A stretch of DNA of 48,507 nucleotides from Acidobacteriota bacterium. GTDB taxonomy: Bacteria > Acidobacteriota > Thermoanaerobaculia > Thermoanaerobaculales > Thermoanaerobaculaceae. The translations under genes were made by a program, and so were the position numbers. Shown piece after piece: positions 34,279-42,362 of the stretch; position 1 is the first letter of the stretch; each line of letters opens with the position of its first letter. The stretch lies in assembly GCA_004298115.1 (NCBI GenBank), contig SCRJ01000171.1, positions 1-48,507 on the forward strand. The letters run 5' to 3'. The notes beneath the pieces were generated by a model. The model made no database searches, was not told the DNA's origin, and saw only the letters and a program-made list of their open reading frames with translations.

Positions 34279-35052
34279 TCAGCGCAGCCGCGTGATGAGG
34301 GCGACGCCCAGGAGCGCGATGACCGCGATGAACAGCGACAGGCCGATCCCGCCCAACGCCGGTATCGCCTCGACGGGACCCAGCGCGCAGCCTCCGGCCC
34401 ACGAGATGGCGTTGGAGAGCAGGCGCGTGTCGTTGGGGCCGGCGGCGCTGCCGTACACGTTGAAGCCGATGTACACCGCCCGGCCGCTGCCGACCAGCTC
34501 GGAGCTGACGACGCGGGTATAGGTGGTCTCGCCGAACTGAGCGTGCGCGACGTCCGGCAGGGCGGCGTTGGTGACCCACCCGATGTAGTCGTCGGAAACG
34601 TCGTAGGCCCAGAAACCCCGGCCCGTCCAGGACGCGGCCAGGCCGGCCGCGAGCGGGCTGGCGGCATCGGTGATCGTGACCGTGATCGGGGCGCCGTTGG
34701 TGATGTTGGTGTAGGTGTTGGGAAAGTACTTGGGCCAATCGCCGAGCTCGATGTACCCCTTGCCCGAGTTCAACCAGGTCGTGACATCAGCGCTCGGCAG
34801 GTTGTCGGCGTCGTAGCGGTCGATGATGACGCTGGCGTGCGCCGTCTGGGCTTCGGCCAGCGAGGTGACGTCCACCCAGGGGACCCCGAGCGCGGTGAGC
34901 GTCGCGTGCAGCTGGGGCAGCTCGATCCCGCCCCCGCCCGCGACGACCGCAACGGTGCAGCTCGGAGCCGGTTGCGCGTTGGCGGCCAGCGGGGCCAAAC
35001 CGAAGGCGACGAGCATGGACAGTAGGGACAACACCAGGCGGCGACTCTTCAT
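34279..35052 (-). CDS. secreted protein with IPTL-CTERM-like sorting tail
   Basis: A 257-residue exported protein. The signal peptide (LVLSLLSMLVAFGLAPLAANA) is followed by a compact domain (CTVAVVAGGGGIELPQLHATL, ASVIIDRYDADNLPSADVTTWL, GYIELGDWPKYFPNTY, GRAVYIGFNVYGS). This resembles the glutamine-amidotransferase-like 'ThuA/LbtU' style of extracellular alpha/beta domain, but I cannot assign it firmly. The tail IPALGGIGL, hydrophobic helix (SLFIAVIALLGVALI) and TRLR end fit the IPTL-CTERM class of envelope-sorting signals. No exosortase-like gene lies in the window. The start at 35052 has AGGAGG upstream, and a good promoter lies about 80 bp further. Confidence 0.75.
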   Translation of the reverse strand: MKSRRLVLSLLSMLVAFGLAPLAANAQPAPSCTVAVVAGGGGIELPQLHATLTALGVPWVDVTSLAEAQTAHASVIIDRYDADNLPSADVTTWLNSGKGYIELGDWPKYFPNTYTNITNGAPITVTITDAASPLAAGLAASWTGRGFWAYDVSDDYIGWVTNAALPDVAHAQFGETTYTRVVSSELVGSGRAVYIGFNVYGSAAGPNDTRLLSNAISWAGGCALGPVEAIPALGGIGLSLFIAVIALLGVALITRLR

Positions 35053-35134
35053 GGCGACTCCTCCTCATCCTCCGACGCCCGAGCGACCGGTGCCCGCTCC
35101 GGGCGAGATTGGGAATGCAACCGCACTTCGGTGA

Positions 35135-35162
35135 AGGATAGCGTTCCGCAACGGTGTGTCAA
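35135..35162 (-). promoter_or_regulatory. sigma-70-like promoter of the IPTL-CTERM protein gene
   Basis: On the minus strand TTGACA (35157-35162, perfect), a 16-nt spacer and TATCCT (35135-35140, four of six), giving a leader of about 75 nt before the ATG at 35052. Confidence 0.5.
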
Positions 35163-35290
35163 GGGAGACTCATCTGCGACCGAAGCCGCCGCAGGTCATG
35201 CTCCGCAGCCGACGGCCGTGGGGTGCGGCGGGCGGCCGTGGCTGCCCACGCAGCCGCCTGTGAAGCGCACCGGCTTGGCCGGCGCTGGGT

Positions 35291-35419
35291 GGGGCGGGCG
35301 AGCCGCTGCAGGAGCCGGTCGCGTGGAACGGCCCGATCGTGATGAACGCTCAGGAACAGCTCCGCCAGGCGTTCGGCGAGCTGGAGAAGGGGACGTTCGT
35401 GAAGAACAAAGGTTGGTAA
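35291..35419 (+). pseudogene. C-terminal remnant of a pirin-family gene
   Basis: Too short for a normal gene, but the 42-codon frame ending at TAA 35417-35419 reads EPVAWNGPIVMNAQEQLRQA followed by FGELEKGTFVKNKGW. This is the highly characteristic C-terminal end of pirin-like cupins ('GEPVxWxGPxVMNTxEEL'). Nothing pirin-like is found upstream of about 35285, and the cupin domains are missing. A clean hairpin follows the stop at once. I read it as the surviving 3' end and terminator of a deleted gene. Confidence 0.7.
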
Positions 35420-35420
35420 A

Positions 35421-35441
35421 GGGCGGACGGCCCTTCCGCCC
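35421..35441 (+). terminator. hairpin after the pirin remnant
   Basis: GGGCGGA (35421-35427), 7-nt loop, TCCGCCC (35435-35441): a perfect 7-bp stem one base after the stop codon. No T-run follows. Confidence 0.5.
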
Positions 35442-35888
35442 AGAGACGAGGCCGGTGCCGCGGCGCGCCCCGGCGGAAACGCGAGGCGGGCGCCGCTCGC
35501 TTCGTTGTCGGCAGCGGGGGCCCGACAACGGCGCCAAACCCCTCGGGTCATCGACGTGACCGCGGAGGCGGCGCGCCCAAGGGCGGCGACCGGCCCTGCC
35601 GGCATGGCGGTATCGGGCGCTCGAGCCCGGACGGTCGCCGGGAGCACCCCCTGAGCGCACCTGGAGGTTCGCCGCGCCGTGTGAAGCCGCGGGTTCGATG
35701 CGGTGAAGCGCGAGAAGGACGGACCCGAGCCGCTCGGGCATGCACCCGGGGCAGGCGGTCGTACGGCCGCAGCCGGGGGCCGTTGCACCCCGTGGCGAGC
35801 GCTGTTTCACGCGTCCTTCACACCCTCCGGGTACTGCTGGAGCCGGTGAGCCGGTGGCCAGCGCCGGTCGCGTGCCGCGGGCGGCCGC
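35442..35888. other. intergenic, no feature recognised
   Basis: About 450 bp of GC-rich sequence with no reading frame showing a recognisable protein pattern on either strand; possibly decayed sequence linked to the pirin deletion. Confidence 0.35.
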
Positions 35889-36383
35889 ATGAGCCCGACT
35901 CCGCCCGACGCGCGACTCGCCGCGGCCGGAGAGGGTGATCGTACGAGGCGCATGGAAGTGCTGCGAGCGACCATGAAGCGGCCGACGTCCGGGACGATCG
36001 ACAGGTCGCCGGTGACGGAGGCGCTGTTCGGGCCGATCGAGAGCCGTGCCCGCGCCGAGGATCTCGCGCGCCTGTTGGGCATCGCCGTCATCCTCCTCGC
36101 CGGTGTCGAGACGGTCTTCGTGCCCCGGTTCGGGCCGGGCGCGATCGCGACAGCCGTGCTCGAGGCCGGGCTCGGGTGCCTCGTGTGGTGGAGGAAGAGC
36201 GTGGTCGCGGCCGTCGCGCTGCTCGCCGTCGCGCTCGCCGCGAGCATCTTCGTCCTGCTCGAGATCCTCCGGGCGGGGGACTCCGTGGCCGCCTGGGCGC
36301 TCTTCGTCGCCCAGGCCGGCGTCTGGCTCGGCGGCCGGGCGGTGCAGTGCGTCATCTCGCGGCGCCGTCTCTCAGGATCGTGA
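35889..36383 (+). CDS. small integral membrane protein, unknown function
   Basis: A protein of up to 164 residues. After a polar N-terminal stretch (SRARAEDLARLLG) there are about four hydrophobic helices (GIAVILLAGVETVFVP, AIATAVLEAGLGCLVWW, VVAAVALLAVALAASIFVLLEIL, AWALFVAQAGVWLGG) and a basic end (RRRLSGS). The codon pattern is host-like. The start is uncertain: 35889, 35952 (MEVLRATM) and 35973 are all possible ATGs and none has a good ribosome binding site. No family is recognised. It is the gene before the hybrid kinase, separated by about 380 bp. Confidence 0.55.
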   Translation: MSPTPPDARLAAAGEGDRTRRMEVLRATMKRPTSGTIDRSPVTEALFGPIESRARAEDLARLLGIAVILLAGVETVFVPRFGPGAIATAVLEAGLGCLVWWRKSVVAAVALLAVALAASIFVLLEILRAGDSVAAWALFVAQAGVWLGGRAVQCVISRRRLSGS

Positions 36384-36761
36384 CGCGCCACCCCTCGCGA
36401 CTCCATCTGCCTCGTCGCGCGGCGCTGGCGGGCCCCAGTCCGCGACGGCTCGGCCGGCTCTGCCGCCGCGGCGGCGCCGCTGGGCCTCGGTGCCGAGACG
36501 CCGCCTTCGATACAGGGATGAGGCAATCAGAGCGCTGCCGCGAGGCGCCGCAGGGCCTCGGTTGGCGGTCGGTGCTCTTGGATTGCTTGAGCGAAGATTG
36601 CGTCTGCGTAGACTGCGTCTGCGTAGACTGCGTCTTGCTTTCCAAATCCTGCTGCAATAGGCTTGTCGCAGAATTCCGAGAGGCGCAACGACACGCCGCG
36701 ATCCCGGCGCGGGGGCAGGCCGGAACACTGGGTGGGTGTGGCAGCACCTGGGAGGGGCGGG
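36384..36761. other. intergenic region upstream of the hybrid kinase
   Basis: No gene is seen. It holds the short tandem repeat at 36599-36635 and the GGGAGG ribosome binding site near 36750. The stretch 36580-36665 is locally AT-richer than its surroundings and could contain the promoter, but no clear hexamers were found. Confidence 0.35.
36599..36635 (+). repeat. 15-bp tandem repeat, about 2.5 copies
   Basis: TGCGTCTGCGTAGAC occurs at 36599-36613 and 36614-36628 and is followed by TGCGTCT at 36629-36635. It lies about 130 bp upstream of the kinase start. Confidence 0.7.
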
Positions 36762-38861
36762 ATGGACAGGCCGTCGATCACGTTGGAGCGCACGTCTTCC
36801 TCGTTCCGCCGGCAGTATTTCCGTCTCGCCGTCGTCATCCCCGCCGTCCTCGCGGTCTGCTTCCTCGCCGGCGTTGTCGCGTGTTGGGCGGCCATGCGCG
36901 GCCTTCGGGTGCAGGCCGGCCTCCTCCTCGGCTTCCAACTCCTGCTGCTGGCCTGGCTCGCCGCCGGCTACAGGCGGAGCAAGCACACCCGCATCCTCCT
37001 GGGTCCCGGCGGCGGCGACTGGGACCTTCGCGCGCTGCTTGACATGACGCCGGACGGCGTGTTCATGCTCGACCCCGCCGGCCTCATCCGCGCCGCAAGC
37101 AGGAGTGCCGCCGAAGGTCTGGGCGTTCCGCAAGCCGAGCTTGTCGGCCGCCACGTCCTGGACTTCGTGCCGATGGGAGAGGGCAGGAGCTGGGAGCAGA
37201 TTGCCCGGGATGTGACGAGGGCGAGCGCCCCGAGCACCCTCGAGTATGAGCGCGATGGCATCTGGTTCGAGGCGGCGTTCGGCCCGGCCTGCAACGCGCA
37301 GGGCGACCTCACCGGCTTCGCCGTCCATTTCCGCGACATCACCGCACAGCGACACGCCGCCGGGGCGTTGCAGGAGAGCCAGCGAACGTTCGCCGCGGCG
37401 TTCGAGTACGCGCCGATCGGCATGGCGCTGATCGGTGCTCACGGCCCGACCATCAAGGTCAACCGCGCCCTGGAGGTGATCCTCGGGCGCCCGGAGTCCC
37501 AGCTCCTGGAGATTGCGCCAAGGGACCTCCTGCACCCCGACGACCTGCCGTTGGCCAGGGCGGTCATCGCCGAGGCCGCGCGGCTCGATCTGCCGGCCGC
37601 CGAGTTCACGGCCCGGTACCGGCGCGCCACCGGCGAATACGCTCCCGCCCAGTTCAACACCTCGATCGTGCGCCGAGCCGACGGGTCATCCAACTACTAC
37701 GTGGTCCAGGTGCAGGACACGACCGAGCGGCGGCACGCCCAGGAGCAGCTTCTCCAGGCGCAGAAGCTGGAGACGGTCGGCAGGCTCGCCTCCGGGGTCG
37801 CCCACGACTTCAACAACCTGCTCCAAGCGATGCTCCTGCAGATCCAGCTGCTGGGATCGGGAAGGCTCGGGGCCGAAGGCGCCGCCGCGGCGATTGCCGA
37901 AGTCCAGGACGAGGTGCAACGGGGGAAGTCCCTCGTCCGTCAGCTCCTGCTGTTCTCTCGGCATGACCCCGCCATGTCGGAACCGCTCGACCTGAACCAG
38001 CTCGTCGCCAACACGAGCCGCATGCTGCGCCGCCTGGTGCCGGCGAACATCGCCTTCTCAGAGGAGCCCGAACCGGGGCAGCTGTGCGTCGACGGGGACC
38101 GCAGCCAGCTCGAACAGGTCCTTTTGAACCTCGTCGTCAACGCCGCCGATGCGATGCCGGAGGGCGGGACGCTGGTGATCGGCACCGGCCGCGAGGACGA
38201 CGGCTCCCCGTTCTTGTCGGTTCGGGACAGCGGATCCGGCATCCCGGACGAGATCCGCGATCGGGTGTTCGAGCCGTTCTTCACGACGAAGCCGGCCGAA
38301 CGCGGGACCGGACTGGGCCTGTCGCTGGTGCGCGACATCGTCACCGGGCACGGCGGGCGCATCGACCTGGCGACGGGCGTGAGGCAAGGCACGACGTTCA
38401 AGATCGTTCTGCCCGCGGCCAAGTCGCCGCGTGACGCGGCGGCGGCCACCGAAAGGGTGAGACCGATGCCACCGTTGTTCCCAACCCAGAGCACGGGCAC
38501 ACGGATCCTGGTCGTCGAGGACGAGGCGGGCGCCCGCGACGCACTGCAGCAGATCCTTCAGGCGCTTGGGCATGTCGTGACTACGGCGGGCAGCGCCGAG
38601 GAGGCCGGACTGCTGCCGGCGGCGCCTCCCTTCCAGGTCCTGCTGACCGACCTGATGCTGCCAGGGATCCTGGGCACCGAGCTGGCGGCGGGTCTGAGGG
38701 ACCGCTGGCCGGACCTGCGGGTCATCCTGATGTCGGGCTACCGGCCCGACGAGCCCATCCGCCGGGAGATCGAGGCCGGCCGGCTTCGCTACCTGCAAAA
38801 GCCGTTCGACGTCGCGGCCCTGGCCGCCGAGGTCGAAGCGGCGCTTGCGAGCGGCTCATGA
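36762..38861 (+). CDS. membrane PAS hybrid sensor histidine kinase with receiver domain
   Basis: A 699-residue kinase. Two membrane helices near the N-terminus ([20 protein letters not shown] and [18 protein letters not shown]) are followed by two PAS domains (about residues 85-195 and 205-325, each ending in 'F.DIT..R' or 'QDTTERR'). Then come HisKA with H348 ([13 protein letters not shown]), an ATPase domain with the N box ([12 protein letters not shown]), G1 (VRDSGSGIP), F (FEPFFTTKP) and G2 (GTGLGLSLV) boxes, and a C-terminal receiver with D630 (LLTDLMLPG), ILMSGY and LQKPF. It signals by phosphorelay; the input is unknown and no output regulator is adjacent. The ATG at 36762 is set by GGGAGG 6 nt upstream; the frame extends to a TTG at 36663 without support. 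Confidence 0.92.
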   Translation: MDRPSITLERTSSSFRRQYFRLAVVIPAVLAVCFLAGVVACWAAMRGLRVQAGLLLGFQLLLLAWLAAGYRRSKHTRILLGPGGGDWDLRALLDMTPDGVFMLDPAGLIRAASRSAAEGLGVPQAELVGRHVLDFVPMGEGRSWEQIARDVTRASAPSTLEYERDGIWFEAAFGPACNAQGDLTGFAVHFRDITAQRHAAGALQESQRTFAAAFEYAPIGMALIGAHGPTIKVNRALEVILGRPESQLLEIAPRDLLHPDDLPLARAVIAEAARLDLPAAEFTARYRRATGEYAPAQFNTSIVRRADGSSNYYVVQVQDTTERRHAQEQLLQAQKLETVGRLASGVAHDFNNLLQAMLLQIQLLGSGRLGAEGAAAAIAEVQDEVQRGKSLVRQLLLFSRHDPAMSEPLDLNQLVANTSRMLRRLVPANIAFSEEPEPGQLCVDGDRSQLEQVLLNLVVNAADAMPEGGTLVIGTGREDDGSPFLSVRDSGSGIPDEIRDRVFEPFFTTKPAERGTGLGLSLVRDIVTGHGGRIDLATGVRQGTTFKIVLPAAKSPRDAAAATERVRPMPPLFPTQSTGTRILVVEDEAGARDALQQILQALGHVVTTAGSAEEAGLLPAAPPFQVLLTDLMLPGILGTELAAGLRDRWPDLRVILMSGYRPDEPIRREIEAGRLRYLQKPFDVAALAAEVEAALASGS

Positions 38862-39201
38862 CGCCCGTGGACCTCCCGCCCCGCGTCCTTGCGGTGTTAG
38901 GGGCGATGACACGGCCCGATCCGCCGCCGCCTTCGCACTCGTCAGCCAGGCGGCTGCCGCCTGCCGGCGCCTGCGCGAGCTCACCGAAATCGAGGCAGCG
39001 GAGATCCTCTGCGCCCTGAACGCGCTCGGCCTCACGACGGTGCCATGCGTCGTGGGTATGGTTGGTGCGGCGGCGACCGCAAACCTCACAAGGCGAATTG
39101 CCGCGGGCGGCTTGGCGACGCCGGGTGTAGGATTGGCCCGCACGGCGAACTGACCACGCCCAGGATCAAACGCACACCAAGGAGTCAGGGAAGGAGGGCG
39201 G
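38862..39201. other. intergenic, no confident feature
   Basis: A frame of about 100 codons crosses the kinase stop (ELTEIEAAEILCALNALG and similar) but has no usable start codon or ribosome binding site. No promoter was recognised. GAAGGAGG near its right end is the RBS of the next gene. Confidence 0.3.
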
Positions 39202-39519
39202 TTGATCGCGACACTGCAGGCGGAAGAGGTGGCCGAGCAACACGTGGCCGCCAGCCTTCGCGAGCTTGGGTTCACGATCATCCGCTCGGGCGCCAGGGCC
39301 CCCGTGGCCGAGCTCATCGAGGCGTGGAAGGCCAGACAGCGCGTCGTCGTGCGTGTGAACACGACGGTCTCCCCCGCAGAGCCCCGGCCGCTCACGCTCC
39401 AGGAGGAGCATGAGCTTCGGCAACGCGCCAAGAGAGCTGGCGGGCAGGCGTGGGAGGCCCGGGTCTCCGTGGGGCCGGACCTGGAGTTGATTCGGCTGGA
39501 ATGGCGGCCGCTGGAGTAG
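39202..39519 (+). CDS. small PD-(D/E)xK-fold-like protein, probably degenerate
   Basis: A 105-residue protein starting with TTG at 39202, with GAAGGAGG 4 nt upstream. The arrangement EEVAEQHVAASLRELGFTII, then a strand VVVRVNTTVSP, then a helix with EEHELRQRAKRAGGQAWEA and a closing strand LIRLEWRPL follows the alpha-beta order of Holliday-junction-resolvase or restriction-like PD-(D/E)xK folds. There the corresponding strand normally reads 'V-x-V-K'. Here the Lys position is Asn (VRVN) and no clear Asp is present, so catalysis is doubtful. It may bind DNA or act as a structural partner. It begins a run of three small + strand genes up to 40223. Confidence 0.55.
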   Translation: MIATLQAEEVAEQHVAASLRELGFTIIRSGARAPVAELIEAWKARQRVVVRVNTTVSPAEPRPLTLQEEHELRQRAKRAGGQAWEARVSVGPDLELIRLEWRPLE

Positions 39520-39571
39520 ACGGACTCGGTGTGTAGGGGCCCGTTGCCAGCCGGAAGAGAGGTTGCAGGAC

Positions 39572-40051
39572 ATGAGATTGATTTCGCAGGGAGAGCGGGA
39601 GGGTCTCGACCAGGTCCTTGCCGCGAACGGCTATCGGTCGGACGATTTCGACGCCACCGCGGAGGACGACCCGGCCCCCACCCACGGTCCGTTCTTCCTG
39701 TACGCAATCAGGAGCACGATCACTGTGCGCTGCAAGAGCACGGACCAGGTGCGCCAGTACCGGGACGCTCCATTTTCGGCATGGATCCTTGATGGATTTC
39801 AGCCTGACTTGAAGGCCGGCCTGTTTGGTCAGCCGGAACCGGCAGCGTCGCGAACGGAGCCGAGCGAGGAGAGGGGCGGGAAGACGGAAGAGGCCGACCT
39901 GTTCTGCGCGAACTGCGGCCACAAGCGGACCAGCCAAGAGCCGGCTGCCCAGGAGGAGAAACGGGAGGCAGGAAGGGGAGCGAGGCAGGTGATCCCCGTC
40001 TGCCCCGCTTGCGGCTCGAGGAGATGGACGTACAAGAAGCCGAAACTCTAG
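39572..40051 (+). CDS. small protein with C-terminal zinc-ribbon motifs
   Basis: A 159-residue protein. The N-terminal half starts MRLISQGEREGLDQVLAANG and has an FFLYAIRSTITVRCKSTDQV segment. A charged linker follows, and the end has two Cys pairs, FCANCGHKR and VCPACGSRRWTYKKPKL, which together can form one zinc ribbon split by about 35 residues. The ATG at 39572 is preceded by CAGGA. It lies 52 nt after the preceding gene and 43 nt before the basic 42-residue gene, so the three may be one operon. The function is unknown; nucleic acid binding is plausible from the ribbon and the basic tail. Confidence 0.6.
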   Translation: MRLISQGEREGLDQVLAANGYRSDDFDATAEDDPAPTHGPFFLYAIRSTITVRCKSTDQVRQYRDAPFSAWILDGFQPDLKAGLFGQPEPAASRTEPSEERGGKTEEADLFCANCGHKRTSQEPAAQEEKREAGRGARQVIPVCPACGSRRWTYKKPKL

Positions 40052-40094
40052 GGTTCGCCCCGGTGGGAGCCGGGAAGGCTGAAAGAAGAGAGCG

Positions 40095-40223
40095 ATGGCA
40101 ACGACGAAGAAGATCCATCGAGACTCCGGAACCCGGAGGTTCACGACAAAGAAAGACACCGAGCGCAGACCCCGCGAGACCGAGACGGAGACAGTGAAGG
40201 TCGGCAAGCCGAAGAAGAAGTAG
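40095..40223 (+). CDS. 42-residue basic protein
   Basis: Read directly from the sequence: ATG at 40095, TAG at 40221-40223, with AAGAGAG a few nt upstream. The product starts MATTKKIHRDSGTRRFTTKK and ends with ETVKVGKPKKK. It resembles widespread short proteins with an 'HRDSGTGxFVTKK' core whose function is not established; that recognition is from memory. It is the last gene of the three-gene + strand cluster. Confidence 0.62.
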   Translation: MATTKKIHRDSGTRRFTTKKDTERRPRETETETVKVGKPKKK

Positions 40224-40572
40224 GGTCGCGCCGGGCACAGGCCGGGCGCGGCGGCTGGAAAGGCGAGCACCAACTCGGCGAGCGAGGTCATCCTGTCGGC
40301 GACATCCCCACCAGGCTCGATAGGCGATTGACCGGTCGCACAAGCGAGGCCCCCATCTTGGTGAAGGTGGGAGCGGCCCGAGGAACGGCGCGGGCCTTTG
40401 GTGCCCAGTACGGTACGCGGTGCGGTACGGCCTGCGTTTTCCGGCGGCCTGCGGTCGGCGGTCCGAACCGTGCGCAGTGTTGTCGCCGGAACTGATGCGA
40501 CACCTTCAAGAGGGGGCGGCGCCCTTGCCTTTCCAAGATGTCGGAACCATTAGCGCACCGCTCAGGGCCAGG
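40224..40572. other. intergenic region with one hairpin between convergent clusters
   Basis: No gene is recognised. CCCATCTT-ggtg-AAGGTGGG (40352-40371) forms an 8-bp stem with one G-T pair and could end transcription from either side. GTACGGTACGCGGTGCGGTACGG near 40409-40431 has short repeated GGTACG units. Confidence 0.35.
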
Positions 40573-41346
40573 CTAATTCCCCGCGCCAAGGTACTTCAAG
40601 AGCAACGCTGCGCCGCCCGCCAATTGCTGGAGGTGGGCCGCGGTCGCGGTGAGCTTTTCGACGGTTACGAGAATTCCCGCGAAACGCGTAAGCTCTTTGG
40701 CCCCTTCGGGCCCTTTCAGGCCGGCGCGACCAAGAACGCCCGCCCCGACGACGTGTTTGAGCGCGTCTCGAAGCCCGGAAGCGCCGTGGATCTCGTAGGT
40801 GTCGATCGCCAGCTGAATCCTGCGAAGTTCAGCCACAATGAATGCCTTGAGATCGGGGGGCAGCGGTGACTTTAGGGCCTCGCCTAGGAGTCCCTCGACG
40901 TCCTTTCGCAAATCGGCGAGCTCGCTAGGCGGGATCTCCCTCTCTGGGGAAAGGCGAGAAAGTAGGTCTTCGCAAAACTCGACTCTCGCCAGAGTGGAAC
41001 CGTCAAGCCACTCCTTCACGGTGTCCCAGGCGGCATCAAGATTCCCATAGGTCAAGATCTTCTTTACGTTGGGGAACGGTCGCAGGTACAGCTCACGCTT
41101 GCCGTATTCCTCGGGCGCCGTCTCGATCCTGGTTTCGATATCAAGGACGAGGCGATGAAGATCCACGAGACGCCACTGAATACCCGCGTAGTCATTCTCT
41201 TGGATTGCGAAGGCAGCTGCCCATGCCTGCCTTACCACCGCCACTCTCGTCTGGGAAGCCTTCAATAGGACGCGGTAAAGGCGAGCCGCTGGATTGAAGT
41301 CCCGGAGTTCGTTGGCCACGGGGTCGCTCCCTACTTGCGTAACCAT
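40573..41346 (-). CDS. helix-rich hypothetical protein
   Basis: A 257-residue protein, cytoplasmic or membrane-associated, that I cannot assign. Predicted from composition to be largely helical: AIQENDYAGIQWRLVDLHRLVL, NLDAAWDTVKEWLDGSTLARV, LADLRKDVEGLLGEAL, LKAFIVAELRRIQLAIDTYEI, GLRDALKHVVGAG. The C-terminal 50 residues (GILVTVEKLTATAAHLQQLAGGAALLLKYLG) are amphipathic to hydrophobic and might insert in a membrane. The ATG at 41346 has AGGAGG 7 nt upstream. It is the last of three - strand genes of unknown function. Base composition is lower in GC than in the kinases nearby, which suggests an accessory cassette. Confidence 0.62.
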   Translation of the reverse strand: MVTQVGSDPVANELRDFNPAARLYRVLLKASQTRVAVVRQAWAAAFAIQENDYAGIQWRLVDLHRLVLDIETRIETAPEEYGKRELYLRPFPNVKKILTYGNLDAAWDTVKEWLDGSTLARVEFCEDLLSRLSPEREIPPSELADLRKDVEGLLGEALKSPLPPDLKAFIVAELRRIQLAIDTYEIHGASGLRDALKHVVGAGVLGRAGLKGPEGAKELTRFAGILVTVEKLTATAAHLQQLAGGAALLLKYLGAGN

Positions 41347-41475
41347 TCTACAACCTCCTCTTGGCACGGACCTATCACACGATCAGGGGGGCGCCCTGCG
41401 GCCGCCGGTCCCGCCTGCATCATTGGAGGGGAGTGTCGCTTGTCGTCTGACTCGGTGCCGATTCCCGTGGCGGGG

Positions 41476-42204
41476 CTACAGTACCGGGGGCCCTGGCGGC
41501 GCTCCGCTGGTAGATTCGTGGCTCTCAGGTGGAGGAAGGAATTCGTGGCATCGAGCACACTTCCGCGCCGCCTGCGGAATGAGTTCTCCACAGAACGGGC
41601 ACGGTCTCTTCCCCAGCCCCAGGAAAACCGACCTCAATGGGTCCTTCCGATTCATCCCCCGGTCCAGGGCTTTCAGCGCCTCAGCCACTGCCCAGTTCGA
41701 ATCTCGGTACGAATCGAAGCGGACTTCGCCGAAGAGCTTGGTGTCGATCGTCACGTCACGACTAAGTTCCCTGCCGGCCTCATTATCGTACCTCACCTTC
41801 ACCTGCAAAGTCCCTTCAAACATCCCGGTCTTGTGTAACTGGAATCGATCGGCTGAGAACCTCAGGGACCTCCCCGGGGTGAGATAGCGAACGCCGTTGC
41901 GGATCACTGGCCACGAGGCGAGACCGGGGCCCTCGCCGCCCACCGGTTGGAGCCAGTCGACGTCGTGGAGCACCTCAAAACGCACGTTCCGTGCGACGCT
42001 CTGGCCGATGTTGCTGATTACGAGGTGTAGCTCCCCAACGTCGGGTGCCTCGAGATCAAGTAGGACGCACGGATCGCGCGACGCTCTCATCTCGGCCAGC
42101 ATCTTCGAAGTGATTCTGGCGTACCAGGCTGTCAGTGCCGCCAGGACGAGAGTCGCACCGGCAACCACGACGGTCGAAACGGCGTTTATGGCCTCTGGCG
42201 TCAT
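41476..42204 (-). CDS. single-pass membrane protein with C-terminal zinc ribbon
   Basis: A 242-residue protein. One N-terminal helix (NAVSTVVVAGATLVLAALTAWYA) is followed by a beta-sandwich-like domain with HLVISNIGQSVARNVRFEVL and MFEGTLQVKVRYDNEAG, a pattern common in uncharacterised anchored proteins. A helical linker (WAVAEALKALDRGM) leads to a zinc ribbon, CPFCGELIPQAARKCARCHEFLP (four Cys). The ATG at 42204 has GGAGGG about 9 nt upstream; the reading frame continues upstream to 42420 without an RBS. It lies in the middle of the three-gene cassette, with 158-bp and 129-bp gaps. The function is unknown. Confidence 0.65.
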   Translation of the reverse strand: MTPEAINAVSTVVVAGATLVLAALTAWYARITSKMLAEMRASRDPCVLLDLEAPDVGELHLVISNIGQSVARNVRFEVLHDVDWLQPVGGEGPGLASWPVIRNGVRYLTPGRSLRFSADRFQLHKTGMFEGTLQVKVRYDNEAGRELSRDVTIDTKLFGEVRFDSYRDSNWAVAEALKALDRGMNRKDPLRSVFLGLGKRPCPFCGELIPQAARKCARCHEFLPPPESHESTSGAPPGPPVL

Positions 42205-42362
42205 AGGGATTCCCTCCACCCACTCAAGGTCGCAACACATGGATCGGTCCGTCGGCGCCCTTCTCCTCGTGGAGATCGTGCGCGACCCTGGAAACGTAGG
42301 TGTCCCACTCTGGCCCATGCACCATTGGCGGTGCGAGAGGCCGGACGGCGGAGAGACGGTGC

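Noticed and set aside
35680-35710. GGGTTCGATG, similar to a tRNA T-arm
   Set aside because: No acceptor or anticodon stem can be built around it.
38845-39153. About 100-codon frame after the first kinase
   Set aside because: It starts at a TTG inside the kinase gene without an RBS and has an Ala-rich, non-specific composition.
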